In this document: one piece after another, positions 1 to 7,035 of the stretch
Layout: the number at the start of each line of letters is the position of its first letter
Numbering within the stretch: position 1 is the first letter of the stretch
Assembly: GCA_031553615.1 (NCBI GenBank)
Contig: JAVBLJ010000006.1
Location: forward strand, 86,107 to 150,106
DNA from: WQXF01 sp031553615
GTDB lineage: Bacteria; Bacillota; Clostridia; Christensenellales; Aristaeellaceae
Reading direction: 5' to 3'
Length of the DNA stretch: 64,000 bases
Program-made: the position numbers and the translations under genes
The notes under the pieces: generated by a model
Seen by the model: the letters and a program-made list of their open reading frames with translations, nothing else
Told to the model about the DNA's origin: nothing
Databases searched by the model: none

Positions 1-802
1 TTACCACAAAGAAAATCCAGGAGATGGCCGCCGCATACCCGTACTGTGCGGTGCTGCCCGTGGAGTAATGGTTGATGACCGTCAGCAGGGGATTGAAGGG
101 GGCGGTGAACTGATCCACGATGGTGTATATCACCGAGATAAAGATGAAGGGGGTCAGGCTGGGCAGGGTGATCGTCCAGAGGGATTCCCACTTGCCCGCG
201 CCGTCGATGCGGGCGGCTTCATAGATGCTGGGGTTGATGGACTGCATGCCCGCGATGAGCAGCAGCATCTGCACGCCGGAATACCAAAGGATGATGAGGA
301 AGCCATCGAGCACGCTCTTTAGGGTTACGGCCCAGGTGCCGCCGATACTGGAGAGCAGGGCGGAGATGGTGGTGCTTTGCAGAAAGGAGATGGTGCCTTG
401 CTTCTGATCCGTGAGTGCGCCGATCAGGTTGCCGCTGGTGAGAACCACGGGCAGAAAGAAGATGGAGCGGATAAAGCCCCGGCCCTTGAACTTGGCGTTG
501 AGCATCAGGGCAATTAGCAGGGCGAACACCACGATGATGGGAATCATAATCGCCGATTGCTGCAGGAACTGGAGGAGCTTGTTGACGATTTCCGCATCCT
601 CAAAGAGGGCCTTGCGAAAGTTGGCCAGCCCCAAGAATTCGAGCTTGAGTGAATCGGTGGTGAAGGTGACGTTGTTCAGCGCCATGTAGAGGCAGTAGCA
701 CAACGGAAAGGCCGAAAACACCAGGAATCCGATGAGCCAAGGGGTGACGAAGGAAAGCCCCACCAGCTTGTCCTTGGTTTCGATCTTTAGACTGCGGCGC
801 AT
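1..802 (-). CDS. Carbohydrate ABC transporter permease (MalF/UgpA type), partial
   Basis: Integral membrane permease of a carbohydrate ABC importer. The ATG at 802 lies one base before the stop of the preceding gene, so the two are translationally coupled. The reading frame runs off the window edge, leaving about 267 codons and no C-terminus. Visible are several hydrophobic segments (for example GLSFVTPWLIGFLVF near the N-terminus) and the EAA loop YEAARIDGAGKWESLWTITL, which docks with the ATPase. It matches the permease at 51567-52502, which holds the same position in the second cassette (shared FFLPVVLTSG versus FFLPVIITSG, and YEAARI). A partner MalG-type permease and perhaps another binding protein probably lie just outside the window, as they do in the second cassette. 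Family assignment is secure; the sugar is unknown. Confidence 0.93.
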   Translation of the reverse strand, partial: MRRSLKIETKDKLVGLSFVTPWLIGFLVFSAFPLCYCLYMALNNVTFTTDSLKLEFLGLANFRKALFEDAEIVNKLLQFLQQSAIMIPIIVVFALLIALMLNAKFKGRGFIRSIFFLPVVLTSGNLIGALTDQKQGTISFLQSTTISALLSSIGGTWAVTLKSVLDGFLIILWYSGVQMLLLIAGMQSINPSIYEAARIDGAGKWESLWTITLPSLTPFIFISVIYTIVDQFTAPFNPLLTVINHYSTGSTAQYGYAAAISWIFFVV

Positions 803-803
803 T

Positions 804-3086
804 TTATTGCCCTCCTTCCGTTACGATAAAGCCCTTGGCTGGAATGGCGACCGCTCCGGCATAGTCGGTATTGCCGTAGTTGAGCCAGACCTGTATGCCG
901 CCTTCGTAGGTGACGCGCACCACCTCCGGGGTCAGCCGCTCATGGGCTTCCACGAACCTACCGGAGGTGAGGGTCAAGTACCGGTCGAGCAGGGAGTACA
1001 TGCGCACGATGTCCTCTCGCCACTCCTGGTACTGGGTGCTGACCTCGTAGCTCAGTACCGCGTCCCGCAGGAGGGCGGTGGGTTGCTCGGTCACCTTGAA
1101 GCCGAATACCGTGCCCATTTCCACCGCGTGGAGCAGATCGGTCTCCGGATCGTTGAACCAGTTGTACACGCCGCTGATGTACGGAACCAGGCCGTGTAGA
1201 GCGATGGGGTAGAAGGGCACGCTTTCATCCAGGATGGTGCGGTAGGTGCTTTCGTTGAGGTAGGAGAGGGTGACGCCGGGGCGCAGCGCGTAGGCCTTGT
1301 TGGTCTCCAGCCGCACGCCGCCGAATGCGGCCGCCAGCCTATCGATTTGGGCGATGTGGGCGGCTTTCATGTCCGCCCTGGATAGCGGAGCGTTCTTGTT
1401 GAAATCCGAGGTCAGGAACCAGCCCAGCATGGCGTCCTCCAGGCCGGTGACGCCCATCCTCGCGTAAAAGGGCAGCAGCTTATCCAGGTTGCGCGCCATG
1501 GTGGAAGGATTGGCGTAGGAACCGTTGAACAGGGCGTTGTCCTGTATGTTGTAGATGGTGTCCCGGCGCACCGACTTGCCGCGGGGCGAGGGAACCGACA
1601 CCGTATCGTCGTACAAATAAAGGGGATAACCCAGCTCCTTGGCGGTGTCCGCCAGCGCTTGGAGGCCCTTTTCGCCGCCGAACGAGGCCTCGATGGGGAA
1701 CCTGTCCGGGTATTCCGCTTGATCGCCCCGCTTGGCCCAGCCGCGCAGGGTCACGTCCAAGCGATCCAGCCCTGCGGCCTTCAGGTCCCGCAGCATGGCG
1801 GCCGCCTCCTCGAAGGTGGTCATGGTGATCAGGCCGGTGCCGATCATCTGCCGCTTGGTGGTGCCCATGAGGATGGTTAGCTGCAGGGCGGTGGGTCGCG
1901 CGCTTTCGTCCAGCTGGGTCAGGCCGGTGGTTTCCATCAGGTAGCGCCGGTAGGTCTTGGCCATGCCCACATAGTCGGCCTCAGCGCCGCTGCCGAAGTA
2001 GTAGCGGACGCCCCGCTGATCCTCCACGGGAAAGCGGGTGTAGGAAAAGTAGCCGTCGCCAGTGCTGGTGTTGGTGAGTATCTTGTACTTCATGCGGTAG
2101 ACGAAGCGGCAGGCCGCCGTGTTGAAGCCCGTCTGCACCTTGGCCTTCGAGCAGATGATGTCGGCCTGGGTTTCGCCCTGGTGGATGATGCCCAACAGGC
2201 TGTTGCCATCCCGCACGATGCCGAACACCGGGAAATCGATAGACGGGCGATCGAACTCGGCCTGCAGGGTTTTATCGTAGTTGTTGTACAGGGCTAAGTC
2301 GGGGCCGTATACGTGGCCCAGGAACTGGCTGTTGATGTAGCGGTCGCTATCGAAGCGCATGAGTGCGCCGGTGCCGTCGGGCACCATCAGGTAGCCCTGA
2401 TTGCCCATATCCCCACGGGTGGCCCCAAAGAAGGGGAACAGGTTGATCTCGGTGAGGATGAAGGTCTTGGATTTATCCAGAATCTGTTGGCCGATCTGGT
2501 TGGTGGCGAAGTGTTCCCCGGGGTCGCTGATCAGGTAGGAGGGCATGGTGACCTCCAGGTGATCGCTGTGCAGGCGCAGCTCGTAGCCCAGGGTGATGCC
2601 GCTGGGCGCAAACACAAAATACACCCGTACGCCGCCGCCCGGCAGATCGTAGACGCTGATCTGTGCGTTCTGGTTGAATACGTTGCCGTGCTTATCGTCG
2701 GTGGAGGCGTAGTCGGTGATGTAGGTGAAATACAGGGGTGAGCGGATGTTGCCCTGCCAAAGGTCGTTGCTTTTTTCCAAGGCCATCTCTTCATCGGTGG
2801 GGGCGCTGCGCCATACGTAGCCGTTCTGCTTGTTGGTCACGGCGATGTTGCCGTCGTTAAAGCACAAATCCAGCTGGAGGGTGTCGTTCTCGGCCACAGT
2901 GGCCCAGCCAGAACCGATGCGGAGCGGCAAGGCTTCGTTGGGCACCACCACCTCGGGCTGGAGGGAGGTGAGGGGCTGTGCGTCCTTGTCGCCGTTGAGG
3001 GCCCGAAGCCCCAGAACGAGCAGCGCCAATGCCGCTACGATGCCCAGGCGGATACAAAGCTTCTTCAGCGTTGTCCATTTAAACAT
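804..3086 (-). CDS. DUF5696-like membrane-anchored protein, possible glycoside hydrolase
   Basis: 760 aa. One N-terminal hydrophobic segment (about residues 12-30) without a clear signal-peptidase site suggests a membrane anchor with an extracytoplasmic body. It is homologous over its length to the 761-aa protein at 49285-51570. Shared blocks include VPDGTGAL/VPDGSGAL, FPVFGI/LPVFGV, ADYxxMAxTYRxYL and DESVPFY....HG versus DEAVPFY....HG. I recognise the pair as DUF5696-type proteins. The second half alternates beta and alpha stretches like a TIM barrel and ends in a beta-rich tail (VRVTYEGGIQVWLNYGN) of the kind seen at the end of many glycosidases, so a hydrolase or lyase acting on the imported glycan is plausible but unproven. 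The start overlaps the upstream NHL/YIP1 gene by 8 bases. Coupling to permease genes on both sides points to a role at the transporter. Confidence 0.85.
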   Translation of the reverse strand: MFKWTTLKKLCIRLGIVAALALLVLGLRALNGDKDAQPLTSLQPEVVVPNEALPLRIGSGWATVAENDTLQLDLCFNDGNIAVTNKQNGYVWRSAPTDEEMALEKSNDLWQGNIRSPLYFTYITDYASTDDKHGNVFNQNAQISVYDLPGGGVRVYFVFAPSGITLGYELRLHSDHLEVTMPSYLISDPGEHFATNQIGQQILDKSKTFILTEINLFPFFGATRGDMGNQGYLMVPDGTGALMRFDSDRYINSQFLGHVYGPDLALYNNYDKTLQAEFDRPSIDFPVFGIVRDGNSLLGIIHQGETQADIICSKAKVQTGFNTAACRFVYRMKYKILTNTSTGDGYFSYTRFPVEDQRGVRYYFGSGAEADYVGMAKTYRRYLMETTGLTQLDESARPTALQLTILMGTTKRQMIGTGLITMTTFEEAAAMLRDLKAAGLDRLDVTLRGWAKRGDQAEYPDRFPIEASFGGEKGLQALADTAKELGYPLYLYDDTVSVPSPRGKSVRRDTIYNIQDNALFNGSYANPSTMARNLDKLLPFYARMGVTGLEDAMLGWFLTSDFNKNAPLSRADMKAAHIAQIDRLAAAFGGVRLETNKAYALRPGVTLSYLNESTYRTILDESVPFYPIALHGLVPYISGVYNWFNDPETDLLHAVEMGTVFGFKVTEQPTALLRDAVLSYEVSTQYQEWREDIVRMYSLLDRYLTLTSGRFVEAHERLTPEVVRVTYEGGIQVWLNYGNTDYAGAVAIPAKGFIVTEGGQ

Positions 3087-5214
3087 AGCCCGTCAACTCC
3101 CTTACAAATTCATTGACGAAGTTGTAGGATTGATTGACGATACCGGAGATCGCCAGCAAGCCCACCACGATCATAGCGGCGGTGAAGAGAATCCACAGAA
3201 TGCGCACAAAGGTCTCGGGCAGCTCGTAGCCGTGAACCTCCTTGACCTGCACGAACAGGAGGATGGCCGTCCAGCCAAAGAGCAAGACTTTGCAGAGGAT
3301 GTAGATGGCCTCCTCGGACTTGGTGAGCAGGTTCGAAAGCAGCGCCAAGGGCAGCGTGCAGACCACCAGGGGCATCAGGGCGTACACCGCCGTGATGAAC
3401 ACGCCCTTCAGGGTACCCTGGCCCTTGCTGATGGAGCCCACCAGGTAGGTCGCCGCCGTCCAAATCAAGATGGGCGCGACGTGATAGAGCAGCACCCGCT
3501 GGAGGGTCATATCCCGCATGCCCCACTTATTGAAGCAGAAGTTGGTGAGCGCGGCCTCCAATATCATGACCGCCACAAAGAGAGCATACACGCAGAGCGC
3601 CGAGGGCACGCTGCCCTTGCCCAGGCGCGTCACATCGTAGTAGGTGTTCACCGGATGCCGCAGCACCTTGAAGGCGTAGCGCACCTTGGCGCACAGGGAC
3701 AGCGCACCGGGAATTTGGCCAAACCACGGTTTGATGAGCCGACGGCCGCACCAAACCAGCCCGGCTCGCAGGCTTCGCATCAAGCGTATATGGAACACCT
3801 TGGCCAGCAGCAAATTGAGCGCAAAGAGGCCCATCAGCGTAAGAAACACGACGGTGGCGTGCTTCTGTACCCATTCGGCCCGGTATTGCCATAGGGCGGC
3901 GGAGTAGCCTTCCTGGTTAAAGGCCGCCTGCATGCGCGCCATGGATTCCTGCCAATCCTTTCGGGCAAAGGCTGCCTTGCCCAGGCCGTAGTTGGCCTTG
4001 AGCATGAAAGAGTTGGCCTTGAGCACGCTTTGCCACAGGGGCGCGGCCTCCGGGTACTTGCCGTCGTTGAGCAGGGTGGTGGCTTTCAGCATCTGCCGCA
4101 TGAGCAGCGTGGGCCGGAACACATGGATGCCGTTATAGTTGCGGTCCAGCACGTAGAGCGTGCCATCGGGCGCGGTGGCGATGCCGCAAGGCTCACCGAA
4201 CATGCCGATGCGCTGATCGTTGCCCACCAGCTTTGCGCCGAAGCAGCTGACGGCCTTGCCCGTGTTGTCGTAGATCAGAACCATGCCGTTGTTCCGGTCG
4301 GTGGCGTAAATCATGCCGATCTCATTGACGTACAGGGAGGAGATCGCCGAATCGATTGGGCCTAGAAACGCGGGCAAGGTCATCTTCATGTCCTTTTCGA
4401 GGAACAGGTCGATGCCGCGGGCGTTGAATTTCTTGATCTGACCCTTTAGGATGTTGCGAGTACAGGTGTAGACGTAGCCATCCTTGCCGATGGCGACTCC
4501 GCTGACCGAGGCGGCCACCTTGTTGGAGTTGGTGCGAACCTGCTCCTCGGTAAAGAACAGGCGTTTGATCCGCTCGCCCAGGGTTAGCTCGGTCTTGTTC
4601 CGGCCGAAGAAGCCCTGGAACTTACCCTCCGGGTTCAGTACCAGTAGGCCTTCGTTGCCGCCCTTGAGCACTGTGAACAGGAAACCGCGGGCGTCCACCG
4701 CCACGCTGATGGGCACGAACATCACGTGCTGCAGGCGCACGTCATCGGGCTGGGTGAGGCCGCGCAGCATCCGCCCATCCGGCCCAAATACCGCAATGCG
4801 GGCGTTGCCGGTATCGGCCACGTACACCGTTCCGTCGTCGGCAACGAATACGCCCTCGGGAGCCTTGAGGCATTGCGCCTTGTCCTCTGATACGCCAAAT
4901 ATCTGGTACAGGTTGCCCTTGGCGTCGATCTTCACCACCCGGTGGTTATCCCGGTCGGCCACGTACAGGAAGCCTTGGGCATCCGTGCACAGGCCGGAGG
5001 GGTTGGCGAGGCCCTTCGTGACGGCGGTGTCGCCGCCTTCGGGCAGAAACAGGTTTTGGCCGATGACCTCCACTGGGGCATAGAGGCTCTGCATGTAGAC
5101 GGGCAGATCATCCGCGCCGTAGCCCAGGGATGTATAGGGCAGGTCGCCCAGGGCTGTGGCCGAGAGGGCACACAGAAGGAGCGCCAAACAACATGCGCAT
5201 ACCAGCTTTTTCAC
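3079..5214 (-). CDS. NHL-repeat / TPR / YIP1 membrane protein
   Basis: 711 aa. A signal peptide (about residues 1-23) is followed by an NHL beta-propeller at about residues 50-370, with repeated motifs such as FLYVADRDNHRVVKID and TVYVADTGNARIAVF. A TPR-like helical stretch follows (about 375-435, YGLGKAAFARKDWQESM), then a transmembrane helix and a C-terminal YIP1-like domain with about five membrane helices (about 520-705). The propeller should lie outside the cell and the YIP1 domain in the membrane. The same architecture occurs at 47240-49273 in the second cassette. It is co-transcribed with transporter genes, 15 bases after the MalG-type permease and overlapping the DUF5696 gene. Function is unknown; a scaffold or sensor that organises the transporter or docks glycan is an inference from context. 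Confidence 0.85.
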   Translation of the reverse strand: MKKLVCACCLALLLCALSATALGDLPYTSLGYGADDLPVYMQSLYAPVEVIGQNLFLPEGGDTAVTKGLANPSGLCTDAQGFLYVADRDNHRVVKIDAKGNLYQIFGVSEDKAQCLKAPEGVFVADDGTVYVADTGNARIAVFGPDGRMLRGLTQPDDVRLQHVMFVPISVAVDARGFLFTVLKGGNEGLLVLNPEGKFQGFFGRNKTELTLGERIKRLFFTEEQVRTNSNKVAASVSGVAIGKDGYVYTCTRNILKGQIKKFNARGIDLFLEKDMKMTLPAFLGPIDSAISSLYVNEIGMIYATDRNNGMVLIYDNTGKAVSCFGAKLVGNDQRIGMFGEPCGIATAPDGTLYVLDRNYNGIHVFRPTLLMRQMLKATTLLNDGKYPEAAPLWQSVLKANSFMLKANYGLGKAAFARKDWQESMARMQAAFNQEGYSAALWQYRAEWVQKHATVVFLTLMGLFALNLLLAKVFHIRLMRSLRAGLVWCGRRLIKPWFGQIPGALSLCAKVRYAFKVLRHPVNTYYDVTRLGKGSVPSALCVYALFVAVMILEAALTNFCFNKWGMRDMTLQRVLLYHVAPILIWTAATYLVGSISKGQGTLKGVFITAVYALMPLVVCTLPLALLSNLLTKSEEAIYILCKVLLFGWTAILLFVQVKEVHGYELPETFVRILWILFTAAMIVVGLLAISGIVNQSYNFVNEFVRELTGYV

Positions 5215-5229
5215 AGCGACTCCTCCTTG

Positions 5230-6102
5230 CTATTTGATGCCTGAGGTGACCATGGTCCTGATCATGGATTTTTGCAGAAGCGCGAAGATCAGGAAGTTGG
5301 GCAGGAACATGAGCAGACCCGCTGCAGCCGAAGCTCCCTGCCGGGCGATGGAGCTTTTCAGGCCGCTGGTGAGGGTGCTGACGAAGTACGGCAGGGTTTT
5401 CATGGCCTCATCCACCATGTAGAGGTTGGAGGTGGAGATATCGCCCCACACATTTTGAAAGGCGATGATCAGCACCGCACCCACGGCGGGAAGCACCGTC
5501 GGCATGATGATTGACCAAAGGATTTGCAGATCGTTCGCGCCGTCCAACCGGGCGGATTCGCTCAGGGAGGTGGGAATTTGATCCATGAATTGCTTCATTA
5601 GGAACACGCCCACCGGCAGCGCCAGGTGGGGGAGGATGTGCCCCAGGTACGTATTGATGACGCCCAGCTGACTGACGATCAGGTAACGGGTGATCACCAC
5701 GGCCTCGGGGGCGAACATCAGGGAAATAACGATGACGTTGAACAGCAGCTTCTTGCCGGGGAAGGTCATCTTTGAAAAGGCGTAGGCGCAGGTAGCGCCA
5801 AAAAGCAGGGTGCAGGATACGGTGGCCGCGGTCACCACCACGCTGTTAAACAGATACCGGGCAAAGGGCACGGCCGAGGTGGTGGTGGCGAACATGAAAT
5901 CGTTGAAGTTGCGCAGGGTGGGCCGCTGCACAATGAAGCGGGGCGGGTACATGAACAGCTCGGACAGGGGCTTGAACGCGCTGGACACGATGAATAGGAT
6001 GGGCAGGATGGACACCACGGCGATGGCGGTCAGCAAAATCGCCACGATCGCCGACGAAGGAGAGATTCGCTTTAGGCGAAAGGGTATTCTCGCTCTGCGC
6101 AT
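5230..6102 (-). CDS. Carbohydrate ABC transporter permease (MalG/UgpE type)
   Basis: 290 aa with about six membrane helices. The EAA loop SARLDGANDLQILWSIIMP marks the MalG-type subunit that contacts the ATPase. The N-terminus has the usual basic stretch before the first helix (FRLKRISPSSAIVAILLTAI). The ATG lies directly before the stop codon of the MalF-type permease at 6103, so the two are coupled and should form a heterodimer. Close in position and character to the permease at 46328-47227. It imports a sugar or oligosaccharide delivered by the large binding protein encoded two genes upstream; the exact substrate cannot be read from the sequence. Confidence 0.95.
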   Translation of the reverse strand: MRRARIPFRLKRISPSSAIVAILLTAIAVVSILPILFIVSSAFKPLSELFMYPPRFIVQRPTLRNFNDFMFATTTSAVPFARYLFNSVVVTAATVSCTLLFGATCAYAFSKMTFPGKKLLFNVIVISLMFAPEAVVITRYLIVSQLGVINTYLGHILPHLALPVGVFLMKQFMDQIPTSLSESARLDGANDLQILWSIIMPTVLPAVGAVLIIAFQNVWGDISTSNLYMVDEAMKTLPYFVSTLTSGLKSSIARQGASAAAGLLMFLPNFLIFALLQKSMIRTMVTSGIK

Positions 6103-7035
6103 CTATTCGTCCTCCTTTGTGCCAAGATAGCGGAAGCACAGGCGGCTGAACGCGTAAATCACCAGCAGCAGCGCAAAGGAAAGGGCGGTAGCGTAGCCCA
6201 GGTCGAACCGAGCGAAGCCGTAGTCCTCGATGTGGTTTTGGATCAGCTGCCCGGCGTAGTCCGGCGTGGGGTTGCGGCCCGAAAGCTGCACGCCGATGGC
6301 CCCGGCTTTCAAAGCGCCCACAATGGCCATGATGGCGCTAAAGAGCATCTGCGGCTTCATGGAAGGAATGGTGATGTAGAACAGCTCCTGCAGCACGTTG
6401 CGGATGCCGTCGATGCGGCCGGCCTCGTAGAGCTGCACGTCTACGTTCTGTATGCCGGAATACAGGGCCAGAAAGCCTACGCCCATGCTGCCCCACAAGG
6501 TTACGATGATCATGATGGCCAGCAGGTATGCTTTATCCAGCACCCAGGCTTTGGGCGCGGCCAGCACGCCCAGGTTCATGAGGATATCGTTCAAATAGCC
6601 CAGCCGGTCGCCGGAAAAGAAAACCGCCCACACCACGGAAATCAGCACGCCGCCCGCGATGGAGGGCGTGTAGATGGCCATGATGTAGCTGGTCTTGAGT
6701 CGCCGGGGAAGGACGTTGATCATCCAAGCGATCAGGAACTGTAGCATGTAGCCCACGGGGCCAACGATCACCGCGAACAGGATCGTGTTGGGGATCACGA
6801 ACTTCATCAGCAGACGATCCTGGCTGAGCATTTTCACAAAGTTGCCAAAGCCGATGAAGGAGGGCGGCTGGATGGCATCGTAATGGGCGAAGGAGAGCAG
6901 CGCCGCAGACACCACCGGCAGCACGATGAAGACGAGGAAGCAGATCATGAAGGGCGCGATGAACACGTAGGCCAAGTAGTTGACGCGCATCAGGTGCAGC
7001 GTTTCACGAAAGCGGCCCCTGGATGGCTTGATCAT
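6103..7035 (-). CDS. Carbohydrate ABC transporter permease (MalF/UgpA type)
   Basis: 310 aa with about six membrane helices (for example AYVFIAPFMICFLVFIVLPV). The EAA-type loop is YEAGRIDGIRNVLQELFYIT. The ATG overlaps the TGA of the giant binding-protein gene (7032) in an ATGA arrangement, and the stop abuts the MalG-type start at 6102. The three products should therefore be made together as one importer. Counterpart in the second cassette: 45349-46287, with the similar loop YEAGAVDGVKNRFQELWYIT. The distinctive VDVQLYEAG/MDKSLYEAG context supports true paralogy rather than chance family likeness. Confidence 0.95.
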   Translation of the reverse strand: MIKPSRGRFRETLHLMRVNYLAYVFIAPFMICFLVFIVLPVVSAALLSFAHYDAIQPPSFIGFGNFVKMLSQDRLLMKFVIPNTILFAVIVGPVGYMLQFLIAWMINVLPRRLKTSYIMAIYTPSIAGGVLISVVWAVFFSGDRLGYLNDILMNLGVLAAPKAWVLDKAYLLAIMIIVTLWGSMGVGFLALYSGIQNVDVQLYEAGRIDGIRNVLQELFYITIPSMKPQMLFSAIMAIVGALKAGAIGVQLSGRNPTPDYAGQLIQNHIEDYGFARFDLGYATALSFALLLVIYAFSRLCFRYLGTKEDE

